Of a DNA stretch of 64,000 nucleotides, positions 25,325-34,186 are shown piece by piece. Under the pieces are notes generated by a model, which was not told where the DNA came from, searched no databases, and saw only the letters and a list, made by a program, of their open reading frames with translations. The stretch's first letter is position 1. Every line of letters begins with the position of its first letter. This DNA comes from Propionibacteriaceae bacterium (lineage in GTDB: Bacteria > Actinomycetota > Actinomycetes > Propionibacteriales > Propionibacteriaceae): contig JAFKJK010000007.1 in assembly GCA_017306015.1 (NCBI GenBank), forward strand, positions 310,001-374,000. Reading direction: 5' to 3'. Made by a program: the position numbers and the translations under genes.

Positions 25325-26101
25325 ATGACTGACGCGACGATCGAGTTGACGCCACTCGCAGCAACCGTGCGAAGCGCGCTCGCCCAGAAGGTTCGCCAAC
25401 AGGTGCGGCCGACGGACGGCGGGCTGTACGGATGGCGGCCCCGCTACGACGAGCGCGTCGTCGCGGTTGCCGGGCTGACCGGGTCGGTTGGCGCGACGAT
25501 GGTGAGTCTGGCTCTGGCGTCCGCAGCCGCGCTCAGGGGCCCGGCCCGGATCATCGAGTGCGCACCGCCCAGCCGCTCCGGGCTGACTGCCGCAGCCGCC
25601 GCCGAACTCGGTACCGGTCGCGGCGGCTGGGCGAGGGGTCAGCGCGAGGGAGTCACGTTGATCCGCCGGAGCTCGACGTCCTTGTTCGACGCAGGTCCGC
25701 CACCGCCGGAGCAGGACGGGACATTCACTGTCCTCGATGTCGGCGACCTGCCGACCGGTCGGCCCGGCGAGCAGTGCATCGCTGCCGACGTCGCGGATGG
25801 CTGGGTGCTGGTGGCGAGGGCGAGCGTCCCGTGCCTGCGGCAGCTCGAACTCGTCCTCGACCTCGGACTGGCACACAACCCGACTCTCGCGATCGTCGGC
25901 ACCTCTCCCCGGCGTTGGTCGAGGCGGCTTGCCTCAGCCATCCAACCCCGCACCCGCGCACTGCTCGAGTCGGGCCGGGTAGTGACCTTTCGCCCCGATC
26001 GGCGCCTCGCGCTCACCGGCCTGACCCCGGATCCACTGCCCAGACACATCGCAGCCTCCGCCCGGACGCTGCTCACCATCCTGGAAGGACTACCCCAATG
26101 A
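25325..26101 (+). CDS. ParA/MinD-like degenerate NTPase, first gene of T4SS operon
   Basis: A 258-residue SIMIBI-fold protein of the kind that heads actinobacterial conjugation operons. The P-loop region reads GLTGSVGATMVSL, lacking the invariant lysine, so it probably does not hydrolyse ATP normally. I start at ATG 25325 with GAGGTG upstream, because earlier ATGs at 25307 and 25319 overlap the promoter-like motif. It overlaps the pilin-like gene by 4 bp. A placement role, like that of TadZ, is plausible. Confidence 0.65.
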   Translation: MTDATIELTPLAATVRSALAQKVRQQVRPTDGGLYGWRPRYDERVVAVAGLTGSVGATMVSLALASAAALRGPARIIECAPPSRSGLTAAAAAELGTGRGGWARGQREGVTLIRRSSTSLFDAGPPPPEQDGTFTVLDVGDLPTGRPGEQCIAADVADGWVLVARASVPCLRQLELVLDLGLAHNPTLAIVGTSPRRWSRRLASAIQPRTRALLESGRVVTFRPDRRLALTGLTPDPLPRHIAASARTLLTILEGLPQ

Positions 26102-26376
26102 GGATCCTGATCCCGCTCAAGGTGTGCCCGGTCGCACCCGGCCAGGCTCAGCAGTACGTCGATCAGATCACCGGCAACGTCTTGTGGGGCGTGCAGTGGA
26201 TCTTCGTCGTCGCGCTCGTGGTCAGCGTCGCCGCGATCGCCGGCGGCCGCCTGTTCATGATGCCGCACGCCTCCCGCGCCGGGGTCATCTCCGCAGTCGT
26301 CGTCTTCTTGTCAGTGATCGCCTACCTGACCCTGCCGTCGCTTCTCGATGCGCTGATGGGGAAGGGCTGCATCTGA
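26098..26376 (+). CDS. VirB2/TrbC-like small membrane protein
   Basis: A 92-residue protein with two membrane helices (about 31-54 and 62-84) and a short N-terminal part, the size and topology of VirB2/TrbC conjugative pilins or related channel subunits. No signal peptide is needed for this type. It is coupled to both neighbours (ATGA-type overlap upstream, 1-bp overlap downstream). The assignment rests mainly on position in the T4SS operon and on topology. Confidence 0.6.
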   Translation: MRILIPLKVCPVAPGQAQQYVDQITGNVLWGVQWIFVVALVVSVAAIAGGRLFMMPHASRAGVISAVVVFLSVIAYLTLPSLLDALMGKGCI

Positions 26377-27179
26377 TGGCCGCCCAGGACATCACCGGAG
26401 AGCCGTGGCCCCGGTGGCGCCTGGTCCTCGGGCTGACTGCGGTCGCGATCGCCGGCCTGCTGCTGTTCGGCGGGCTCGTCGCCACCATGCTGGCACTCCT
26501 CGTCCCTGGCACAGCGGGGACGGAACGGGTCGACGTCTCAGCGGCGGAACCTTCCGGTGATGAACGGCGAAACGCGATCGCGGCATCATCGCTGCCGGCT
26601 GTCCCGCGTGACGCCAAATGGCCCCACGCCCCGGCTGCAGTTGTGCCCCCCGAGATCACGATCCCGGTCTCTGCGTCGACTGGCCCGGCGGGTGTCGCAG
26701 CGGGGTTCCTCAGGAGCCCCGAGGGGGCGGTCGGTCAGCTGGCGGCGATCGAGGTGCGGGTGCTGGAGGCGATGAGCATCCCGGTCCTCAACCAGGTGCA
26801 CTCGGCCTGGGTTGCGCCGGGTGGTCCTGAGCTTGCTGCGTGGGAGATGTCGGCCAACGTCCAGGCCTTCCTCGGTGCCGTCCCGCACGAGGCACCGGAA
26901 CGGATCGACGACACCACCACCGTCACCGTCGTTCCGGTCGGCGCCCAGGTGAGGGGGACGGACGGCCAGGACTGGGTCTTGGCCTGCGTGATGGTCGAGG
27001 TCCGTGCCACGGTCGCCACCGATGCACGTATGGCCTACGGCCACTGCGCCCGGATGGTGTGGGCGAACGACCGCTGGCTGATCGCGCCCGGCGTCCCACC
27101 GGCAGCGGTCGATGGCGCGTGGCCGGGCACGCAGGCGTTCATCGACGCGGGCTGGAAGACCTGGAGGCAGGCATCGTGA
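26376..27179 (+). CDS. TcpC/VirB8-like conjugation protein
   Basis: A 267-residue single-pass membrane protein: short cytoplasmic start, helix at about 18-42, and an extracellular NTF2-like region with the order expected for VirB8/TcpC (FLRSPEG near 107, TVTVVPVGAQV, final RWLIAPG strand). TcpC-type proteins form the trans-membrane scaffold of Gram-positive T4SS. The gene overlaps the next by 4 bp. Sequence identity to known members cannot be judged here; position supports the call. Confidence 0.65.
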   Translation: MAAQDITGEPWPRWRLVLGLTAVAIAGLLLFGGLVATMLALLVPGTAGTERVDVSAAEPSGDERRNAIAASSLPAVPRDAKWPHAPAAVVPPEITIPVSASTGPAGVAAGFLRSPEGAVGQLAAIEVRVLEAMSIPVLNQVHSAWVAPGGPELAAWEMSANVQAFLGAVPHEAPERIDDTTTVTVVPVGAQVRGTDGQDWVLACVMVEVRATVATDARMAYGHCARMVWANDRWLIAPGVPPAAVDGAWPGTQAFIDAGWKTWRQAS

Positions 27180-28606
27180 TCCCGATCTTCCCGAACCCGT
27201 TCGACCCGCTCGGCAGCGTCGCCTCGAAGATCGTGTATGACGGCTGGACGGCGGCGATGCTGGGGATCTGGAACGCCGGCCTCTGGCTGCTTCAACTGGT
27301 GCTGAACCTGGGCGACATGCTGCTGACCCCGGACCTGCGTGAGGGCGGGCCCGGAGCGGGCATCTACCGGACGGCCTTCTGGATCGCTGGGGCGCTGGTG
27401 CTGATCCTGGGCATCGTCCAGATCGGGACGGCTGCGGTCCGGCGCGACGGCCGCAGCCTCGCCCGAGTGGGGATCGGTCTGGTCCAGTTCGCTGTCGTGT
27501 GGGCGGGTTGGCTCGCCTACGGGGTCGTGCTGATCGCCGCCACCTCCGGGCTCACCCGGTCACTGATGCGGTCCCTGCTGAACGCGGACGCCTGGTCGGC
27601 CATCAAGATTGGCGAACCCTTCGGCGCCGGCGACATCACCGACGCCACGGTTGCCACCGTGCTCGGCTTCATGGGCTTCTTCGTCGTGATCGCCGCGATT
27701 GGGCACTTTCTCGTCCTGCTCGCTCGGGCAGCCGCGCTGATGGTGCTCGCTGCGACGACCCCGATTGCGGCCGCCGGCCTGATCGGCGACGCGGGGCGAG
27801 CGTGGTTCTGGAAGTCGCTGCGCTGGTTCCACGCCGCTGCGTTCGCGCCGGTCGTGATGGTGCTGGTCTTCGGGCTTGCGAACCAGTTCACGACCGGCAT
27901 CGCCACCGGGCTCGGCAAGAACTTCTCCGCCATCGGTACCTCGGTGGTCGGGGTGGTGCTGATCCTGATCTCGGTGTTCAGCCCGCTGGCGCTGTTCCGG
28001 ATGCTCGCCTTCGTCGACCCTGGCACCAGCTCCGGGGCCGCGATGCGTGCCGGACTGGCAGCGAACGGCGGCCTCCAGGGCCTGCTGTCCCCGAGGCCCG
28101 CGGACGGTGGGGCGGGAACCCGGATCGACGAACAGGGACGGACGAGTGCGGAGGGCTCGGCCGAGGCGCAGACCACGTCCCGGTTCGCGAACTCCGCCTC
28201 GGGGGCCATGAAGGCTCTCGGGCCGGTGGGTCAGGTCGCCGCAACGGGTCTTGGCGTGATGGCCACTATCGGCACACGCGGAGCCTCGATGGGTGCCGAC
28301 CTGACCAGCCAGATGGGCGTGGGCCACCAGGTCTGGCCACCCGACCTGAGCCCGCAGGCCAGGAAGGCCAGCCAGACCCAAGACAGCCGCCAAGACCAGA
28401 ACGACAGCGACGGCAACCCGCCCCCGGACGTCACCGAAGCGGGTCCGGACAACACCCCACCAGCCCCGGGCAACAGCGGGGCACCCCCGACCCTGGCGGC
28501 TCGGCCCACCGTTGGCGCCACTCCAGCAGGCGGTGCACTCGCGAGTGGGGGAACCGCAGCAGGTGGCGGGGAAGCTGCCACAGCTGCAGCTGCAGCGGCC
28601 CTATGA
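27176..28606 (+). CDS. VirB6/TrbL-like polytopic conjugation protein
   Basis: A 476-residue protein with a GTG start overlapping the previous stop. Six to seven membrane helices fill residues about 20-285, including the conserved-looking GHFLVLLARAAALMVLAATTPIAAAGL region typical of inner-membrane channel proteins. The C-terminal 170 residues are soluble, Gly/Pro/Ala/Gln-rich and disordered. This matches actinobacterial VirB6/TrbL-like subunits, which form the T4SS membrane channel. The low-complexity tail ends in an alanine run. Confidence 0.75.
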   Translation: MIPIFPNPFDPLGSVASKIVYDGWTAAMLGIWNAGLWLLQLVLNLGDMLLTPDLREGGPGAGIYRTAFWIAGALVLILGIVQIGTAAVRRDGRSLARVGIGLVQFAVVWAGWLAYGVVLIAATSGLTRSLMRSLLNADAWSAIKIGEPFGAGDITDATVATVLGFMGFFVVIAAIGHFLVLLARAAALMVLAATTPIAAAGLIGDAGRAWFWKSLRWFHAAAFAPVVMVLVFGLANQFTTGIATGLGKNFSAIGTSVVGVVLILISVFSPLALFRMLAFVDPGTSSGAAMRAGLAANGGLQGLLSPRPADGGAGTRIDEQGRTSAEGSAEAQTTSRFANSASGAMKALGPVGQVAATGLGVMATIGTRGASMGADLTSQMGVGHQVWPPDLSPQARKASQTQDSRQDQNDSDGNPPPDVTEAGPDNTPPAPGNSGAPPTLAARPTVGATPAGGALASGGTAAGGGEAATAAAAAAL

Positions 28607-28621
28607 CTGGAAAGGACGACG

Positions 28622-30127
28622 ATGGCTGTCTACAGCGACTACTCCCGAGACCGGATCGGCTGGTTCTTCGGACTCACCGGCCCACGACTGGCCGTGCTCG
28701 GCGGCGCCGCGCTGCCGGTGTTCCTCGCGGTGAACCGGCAGCAGTGGAGTCTGGCCGGGTCGCTGATCCTTACGTGGGCTGCCTTGCTCGTCCTGGTGGC
28801 CGTCCCGATCCGGGGGCGCTCGCTCACCGGTTGGCTCGTCGCCTGGTCGGCGTTCACGCTCGCGCGGGTCGCGGGCTGGTCGCGGTTCCGGTCTCGGGCG
28901 AGCGTCGGGAAGACCAGGGATCTGGATGAGGTAGACCTGCCAGGCGTCCTCTCCGGGGTCGTGATCCATGACGGGCCACCGTCGGGGCCATCGCAGGCGA
29001 GAGTGGCGATCATCCAGGACCACGCAGCCCACACGTGGGCGGTCACCGCGGCGATCACCCACCCCGGCGTCGGCATGGCCGACGGCACCCAACGCGCCGG
29101 CTACGGGACAGGGCTCGCCGACCTGCTTGACGGGTGCCTGCGCACCGAACTGATCGACGAGGTGCTGTTCATCGTCCGCACTGTTCCCGACGACGCCGCA
29201 GAACGGCACCTGTGGAGCCAGCGCCATCGCCGGCCCGATGCCCCAGCGATCGCCGTCGCGATCAGCGACCAGCTCACCGCAGGCCTCGCCGCAGCGTCGG
29301 TACGCACCGAGGCGTTCGTCACGATCGTGGTGCCCGAGGCCCGGCTGTCGCGGGAGGCCCGCGAGTTCGGACGCGGCATCGACGCCCGCGCCCGCGTCCT
29401 CCTCCAACTCATGGGCGAAGTCGAGGCGCAGCTGCGATCCGGCTTCGGTGCCACCTCTGTCGCCTGGCTGACCAGCCCCGAACTTGCGCTGGCCGTCCGA
29501 ACCGGGTTCGCGTCCACCGAACGAGCCGGGATCATCGAAGCCCAGGCAGCTGCGGCCACCAACCCCGGCGTCGAGGCGTCTATTCCGTGGGCACAGGCAG
29601 GCCCAGGCATCGCCCAGGCGAGTGGACGCCACTACTCCCACGACGCCTGGCTCAGCATCAGCGCGACGCTGAAGCTGCCCGACCGCGGTGCCGCCCTCGG
29701 CGCACTGGCGCCCGTCCTCGTGCCGACGGAGCCGGGGGAGCGACGCAGCCTGCTGGTCGCGTTCCCACTGCTCGCCCAGCAGTCCGCCGACCGGCAGACC
29801 GCCAACGCCGAGTGGACTGCCGACATGGCCGACGCCGTCCGCGCCAAGGCCGGCATCCGCAGCCGAGCCCGCCAACGAGCCGAGCAGGCCAAGGCCCACG
29901 GCCTGGACGACAGACTCGCCCGCGGCAACGCCCTCACCCGGCCGTATGCCGTCGCGACGGTCACCGTGCCTCGCCCGTCCGCTATCAGCGAGGCCGGACG
30001 CAGGCTCGACGCCAGCATCCGGCGCGCGGGTTTCGCACCCCTGCGCCTCGATCTCGCCCATGACCTCGGCTTCGCGGTCTCGACCATCCCGCTCGGAGCT
30101 TCCCTCATCCGGAAGGCCTACCGATGA
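28622..30127 (+). CDS. SCO6880-family (PrgI-like) T4SS protein
   Basis: A 501-residue protein with two N-terminal membrane helices (about 22-40 and 44-62; motif GWFFGLTGPR) and a large cytoplasmic domain resembling the N-terminal half of VirB4. In actinobacterial conjugation systems it is always followed by a shorter VirB4 ATPase, as here, so the pair together replaces a full-length PrgI-VirB4. It overlaps the ATPase gene by 4 bp and has GGAAAGGAC before its ATG. Confidence 0.8.
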   Translation: MAVYSDYSRDRIGWFFGLTGPRLAVLGGAALPVFLAVNRQQWSLAGSLILTWAALLVLVAVPIRGRSLTGWLVAWSAFTLARVAGWSRFRSRASVGKTRDLDEVDLPGVLSGVVIHDGPPSGPSQARVAIIQDHAAHTWAVTAAITHPGVGMADGTQRAGYGTGLADLLDGCLRTELIDEVLFIVRTVPDDAAERHLWSQRHRRPDAPAIAVAISDQLTAGLAAASVRTEAFVTIVVPEARLSREAREFGRGIDARARVLLQLMGEVEAQLRSGFGATSVAWLTSPELALAVRTGFASTERAGIIEAQAAAATNPGVEASIPWAQAGPGIAQASGRHYSHDAWLSISATLKLPDRGAALGALAPVLVPTEPGERRSLLVAFPLLAQQSADRQTANAEWTADMADAVRAKAGIRSRARQRAEQAKAHGLDDRLARGNALTRPYAVATVTVPRPSAISEAGRRLDASIRRAGFAPLRLDLAHDLGFAVSTIPLGASLIRKAYR

Positions 30128-31644
30128 GACGGCGACCTCGAGCCGGACGATCCGCGTCCGAACTGCTTGCCGACTTCGGCCATCCGCTGCCTGTACGTCC
30201 AGTGGAGGCGCCCGCCGAGCGGGAACCTCGGCAGTTCCGGCCGGTCTCTCGCCGGGGCGAGGCCAAGCCTGGCCACGGCTACGCGCCGGCGTCCGCTCCG
30301 GCGGCGGTGTCGCGCATGACGTCAGACCAGGCGGGCGTTCTGTGGCCGTTCATCACTGGGCCCGGGCTGCCACCCACCGGGGCCGTCATGGGCATTGACC
30401 AACAGTCTGGTGGGTGCTTCTACGCCGACCCTGGCGGCTGGGTGCTCGACGACGCGATCGGCGTCACCAACCCCAACGTGTTCGTCTTCGGCAAACCTGG
30501 ACGCGGCAAGTCCGCCACTATCAAGGCCTTCGCGGCTCGGCTCATGCCCTTCGGCTACCGGACCTTGATCGCCGGTGACCCCAAGGACGAGTACGAGCCC
30601 CTCTGCAGGGAGCTTGGCGTCGAGCCGATCGCCGTCGGCCACGGCCTGTCCGCCCGCATCAACCCGCTCGCCTTCGGACCTCTCGGTCAGGGCTGGGCCG
30701 ACCTCCCCGCGGCGGAGGCCAGGCGGCGGGTCGCGATCGTGTTTGCCCGATGGCTGACCCTGATTCGCGGTCTCGTCGGATCGCAGCGGATCGGAGAGTC
30801 GCGCGTCCCGTTCGGGCCAGTCGAAGAAGGCGTGGTGAAGACCGCACTCGCCCATCTGACAGGGCACCGCCAGGGCAACACGGTGCTGGTCGAGACGACC
30901 ATCCCGCAGCTGTGGCGGCTGCTGGACGAGCCCACCGACGAACTGGTCGCCGAGTGCCGCTACGCGACCACCCGCCAGTTCCTCGATGAGACTCGGCTCT
31001 TGCGGGACGCCCTGGGCCAGTTGGTCTCCGGCGCTCTCGCGGGCCTGTTCGACGGTCCCACCACCATCGACATCGACTGGGATGCCCCCATCCAATCCCT
31101 CTCCCTGTCGAGGCTCGAAGCACTCGGTGACGAAGCCGTCGGCATCGCCCTGACCTGTCTCAATTCGTGGAGTCGCGGCATGCGCGAACTCGCCGCCCCC
31201 GGCGACCTGCGCGTCGTGGTCCGCGACGAATCCTGGAAACAGCTCCGTCTCGGCCCCGAGGCGGTCAAGAGCTTCGACGCGGACTTGCGGCTCTCCCGCC
31301 GCGACGGCGATGTCCAGGTGGCCGTCGCCCACAAGCCGTCCGACCTGCTCACCGCCGGCGACGCCGGCTCCCAGGCCGTTGCGATCGCCAAGGACCTGCT
31401 TCACCTGGCCGACACCCACATTCTCCACGGCCAGGATCCCGCCGTCGCCGACGACCTCCACCGGCTCCTCGGATTGTCAGCGATCGAGCAGGAGCTCGTC
31501 ACCGGCTGGGCGATGCAAGGCAAGGGGCGCGCCCTGTGGTGCGTCGGAGACCAGAGGTACAAGGTTCTGACGATCCTTCACGAGAAGGAGCGGAGACTGT
31601 TCCAGACCAACGAACGGTGGCTCGACTCCCCGGCGAGGCCGTGA
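30124..31644 (+). CDS. virB4: VirB4-like conjugation ATPase
   Basis: A 506-residue ATPase of the VirB4/TraC family that powers T4SS assembly and substrate transfer. Walker A is GKPGRGKS at 123-130, followed by AGDPKDEYEPL; the Walker B strand is DLRVVVRDESWK near 360-371; the C terminus carries the RADxR-like and arginine-finger region (FQTNERWLDSPARP). The basic N terminus replaces the domain carried by the upstream SCO6880 protein. It overlaps both neighbours. Confidence 0.9.
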   Translation: MRRRPRAGRSASELLADFGHPLPVRPVEAPAEREPRQFRPVSRRGEAKPGHGYAPASAPAAVSRMTSDQAGVLWPFITGPGLPPTGAVMGIDQQSGGCFYADPGGWVLDDAIGVTNPNVFVFGKPGRGKSATIKAFAARLMPFGYRTLIAGDPKDEYEPLCRELGVEPIAVGHGLSARINPLAFGPLGQGWADLPAAEARRRVAIVFARWLTLIRGLVGSQRIGESRVPFGPVEEGVVKTALAHLTGHRQGNTVLVETTIPQLWRLLDEPTDELVAECRYATTRQFLDETRLLRDALGQLVSGALAGLFDGPTTIDIDWDAPIQSLSLSRLEALGDEAVGIALTCLNSWSRGMRELAAPGDLRVVVRDESWKQLRLGPEAVKSFDADLRLSRRDGDVQVAVAHKPSDLLTAGDAGSQAVAIAKDLLHLADTHILHGQDPAVADDLHRLLGLSAIEQELVTGWAMQGKGRALWCVGDQRYKVLTILHEKERRLFQTNERWLDSPARP

Positions 31645-32288
31645 TGAAGCCCGCCGTCTGGATCGCCTGCCTGACACTCGTGGTGGCCCTCAGCGTCCCT
31701 TTCGGCGCGGCCCTCATCATCACCACGATCGCGACGCCGGCAGCCGCACACCAGCTGTCGATCGACTCCTGCGGCACCGTCGCGAACGAACCCGGGCTAC
31801 CTACACCCGCCCCGAGTCCCACGCCCGACGCGACAACCGATCTGAACTGCGTGCCCGTCAGCGGCGATCTGCCGCCCGGGCCGGACGGAATCTGCCCACC
31901 AAGCGGCAGCGCCGCCGAACGCGGGCTGAGGCCCAACGCCCTACACGCACTCCGCTGCGTCAAGCAACGCTTCCCCTGGATCAAGTACATGGGCGGCGTC
32001 GGCTCCCGTCCGAGCGGCTACGTCTCGGACCACCCGCGCGGACTGGCGGTCGACTTCATGATCCCCGCGTGGAACACGCGCGCCGGCAACGCCCGCGGCT
32101 GGGAAATCGCCCACTGGCTCCAGGCCCACGCCAAGGAACTGCACGTCAAGTACCTCATCTTCGACAACCGCTCCTGGCGCGCCTACAACCCGTCCGCGGG
32201 CTGGCGCTCCTATCGCTATCCCGGTCCGAACCCGAACAACCCGACCACCAAACACGAGAACCACGTCCACGTCTCCGTGTATCCTTGA
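31644..32288 (+). CDS. Secreted LAS-type (M15-like) cell-wall peptidase
   Basis: A 214-residue exported protein. Residues 1-36 look like a signal peptide, followed by a Pro/Thr linker. The C-terminal domain has the zinc motif of LAS peptidases: SDHPRGLAVDF (first His and Asp) and HENHVHVSV (last His), as in the ARB_07466-like family. At the end of the T4SS operon it probably opens peptidoglycan so the conjugation channel can pass, the job VirB1 or NlpC/P60 enzymes do elsewhere. Its ATG overlaps the VirB4 stop by one base. Confidence 0.75.
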   Translation: MKPAVWIACLTLVVALSVPFGAALIITTIATPAAAHQLSIDSCGTVANEPGLPTPAPSPTPDATTDLNCVPVSGDLPPGPDGICPPSGSAAERGLRPNALHALRCVKQRFPWIKYMGGVGSRPSGYVSDHPRGLAVDFMIPAWNTRAGNARGWEIAHWLQAHAKELHVKYLIFDNRSWRAYNPSAGWRSYRYPGPNPNNPTTKHENHVHVSVYP

Positions 32289-32317
32289 TGCGCAGATGGC
32301 TATGGTCTATCTGCGCA
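32289..32317. promoter_or_regulatory. 9-bp inverted repeat operator of the toxin-antitoxin operon
   Basis: TGCGCAGAT (32289-32297), 11-bp spacer, ATCTGCGCA (32309-32317): perfect arms spaced about two helical turns centre to centre, covering where a -35 box would lie. This is the expected target for autorepression by the HTH antitoxin. Confidence 0.65.
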
Positions 32318-32325
32318 ATGCCGCA

Positions 32326-32331
32326 TATGAT
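32326..32331 (+). promoter_or_regulatory. -10 box of a probable leaderless promoter
   Basis: TATGAT lies just 6 bases before the antitoxin ATG at 32338, so transcription would start at or next to the start codon. There is no ribosome-binding site there, which fits a leaderless mRNA. Confidence 0.5.
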
Positions 32332-32337
32332 GGCCGC

Positions 32338-32700
32338 ATGTCCCATCCGCTGGCGACCTTCGATCCCGACGACATCCATGACAGCTCGACCGATGTCGGC
32401 CTGCCCGGTTGGGCGAAGACGCTGGTCGACCGGGTGCGCGAGGCCGCTGCGTCGGGCCAGACGGTCACGGTGACCGCCGAGGAGCGGATGCTCACCCCGG
32501 AACAGATGGCACGCCGGCTCGGCGTCCACCGCTCGACGATCGCCCGCAAGATCCTCGCCGGCGAGATCCGGGCGGTGAAGGTCGGCAACCGTCACCGTGT
32601 CCCGTACTCGGAGTTTCAGCGGTACCGCGAGGACATGCTGGATCGGATTGCTCGCGCGTCTGCACCCGATGTCGAGACGGAGTTGTTCGGTGACCACTGA
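32338..32700 (+). CDS. HTH (excisionase-type) antitoxin
   Basis: A 120-residue DNA-binding protein. A short acidic N terminus precedes a helix-turn-helix domain (about 57-110; LTPEQMARRLGVHRSTIARK, then GEIRAVKVGNRHRVP). It overlaps a PIN-domain gene by 11 bp and has a dyad operator upstream, the standard layout of a type II toxin-antitoxin pair in which the HTH protein both blocks the toxin and represses the operon. An ATG at 32296 would place the operator inside the gene, so 32338 is preferred. Confidence 0.75.
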   Translation: MSHPLATFDPDDIHDSSTDVGLPGWAKTLVDRVREAAASGQTVTVTAEERMLTPEQMARRLGVHRSTIARKILAGEIRAVKVGNRHRVPYSEFQRYREDMLDRIARASAPDVETELFGDH

Positions 32701-33379
32701 CGACCTGCTGGTCGTCTTCCTGGACGCCAACGTCCTGGCCAAACCCGTGACCCGCACGCTGGTGTTGCGCTGCGCCGCGAGCGGCTACACCGTGCGGTGG
32801 AGCCGCATCGCGGAGGAGGAGGCCGACCGGCACCTGACCGGTCGCCAACTGTCCATCGCGAGTCTCCGCGCGTTGGTGGAGATCCCGCTCAGCCCGACCG
32901 CCGCAGCCCCCGAGCTCTTCGCAGGGACCTCCGTCGATGACAGGCAGATCCTTGCCGACGCCGAAGCCGCCGGAGCGACCTTCCTGGTGACCGAGGACGT
33001 CGACGACTTCGCCGAGCTTGACCTGCGAACCGCCGGCGTCGCCGCGGTGAATCTGGACCTGTTTCTCGCTGCACGCGCGGACCGCGAGGTGTATCGGCGC
33101 GCCCTGGAGGTGATGGTCAGCGGAATGGCTGATCCGTCACGCACACCCGCTGAGCTGCATGCGGCGATCTCGCGGCAGCATCCCAGGCTGTTCCAGCGCC
33201 ACCGCGACCTGTTCGAGGTGGAACCCCTGGCGACCCGCCACCGGCCGCCGGCAGCGCTCTACCGCGGCCTGACCTGCCTGCGCTGCCTGACCAGACAGCC
33301 TCGCGAGGCAGACCTGATCGACGGCCTGTGCTCGTCATGCACCGCAGCCACTTCCCCGACCAGCCTCGCGGCAGACTGA
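32690..33379 (+). CDS. PIN-domain toxin (VapC-like ribonuclease)
   Basis: A 229-residue protein. The PIN domain fills residues about 8-150 with the expected acidic residues: D12 in FLDANVL, E in EEEADR, D in TSVDDRQIL and D in VTEDVDDF. PIN toxins cut tRNA or rRNA. The C-terminal 75 residues include a CxxC pair (CLRCL, CSSC), an unusual small zinc-knuckle-like tail. The GTG start lies within the antitoxin gene. It should stabilise the element by post-segregational killing or act in phage abortive infection. Confidence 0.75.
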   Translation: MTTDDLLVVFLDANVLAKPVTRTLVLRCAASGYTVRWSRIAEEEADRHLTGRQLSIASLRALVEIPLSPTAAAPELFAGTSVDDRQILADAEAAGATFLVTEDVDDFAELDLRTAGVAAVNLDLFLAARADREVYRRALEVMVSGMADPSRTPAELHAAISRQHPRLFQRHRDLFEVEPLATRHRPPAALYRGLTCLRCLTRQPREADLIDGLCSSCTAATSPTSLAAD

Positions 33380-34186
33380 CGTCGCGAGCGGCGACCGCCA
33401 AGCTCGACAACAGACAGCCAAAGCCCTGATGAGATCGCGTTTCGCACCGTTCCGTGACGGCGACGCTGAGTGGCTGCTGTCCGACCCGGGGGAATCTGGC
33501 ACTTCTCTCAGGAGTTCGATGGGCGTCGTCCGTGCGGGACTGGCGGGCGGGGCAGTCATGCGCCCTGTTCTGCCGATGACAGCTTGTCCTTGAGTGGCCC
33601 GCCGCTGAAGAGACAGCCAACGCCAGGAGACGGTTGCCAACCGGAGTTGCCTCTGTCACTTCATGACTACACCCTCGACCGGGTCGACGAATGCGCCTGC
33701 CTCGTCGACCATGTTGGCCACTCGAGGCGAGGCTCTCGATGTTGGGCGATCAGCGGTCAGCTGCAGCGCGATGGGCGGCGAACCGCTGCACGTCGGGCGG
33801 CCAGACTTCATCCACTAGCAAGTCCCGGGACCACGAGCAGGCGCCGGTCTCATGGCGGCCGGGGCCGAAAGACGCTCACCCGGGCGCCTCACCTGGCCGA
33901 ACCCGCTTACCTGGTCGCAGCACGAGGAGCGGGAAGTCATGTCCTCGGACTCGTACTCGCTGTCGGCACGGCGGCGGCGGCCCGATCGGGTACCTGGTCA
34001 CCGGCGAGGGCGGGCTCAAGGGCCCTGTGATGATCTCGACTGGCTTGCCACTTGGGAGCAGTCGGAGCAACGGACTCACAGAGGCGAGCTCGAAATCCGT
34101 TCTCCCGGGTGGTCAGCTGTTGATGAGGCCGGCTGTCACTCTGTCACGGGTGTCGTCCTTCTTGGGTGTCAGGTTGCGTCGGCGGG
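33380..34186. other. 800-bp gap, nothing recognised
   Basis: Frames here have random-looking composition and no recognisable domain on either strand. There is no strong hairpin or tRNA-like fold that I can see. It may be decayed sequence at the edge of the inserted mercury-resistance module. Confidence 0.4.

Noticed and set aside
33470..34030. A 186-codon frame in the gap before merA
   Set aside because: Random-looking composition with many cysteines and arginines, no domain and no ribosome site.
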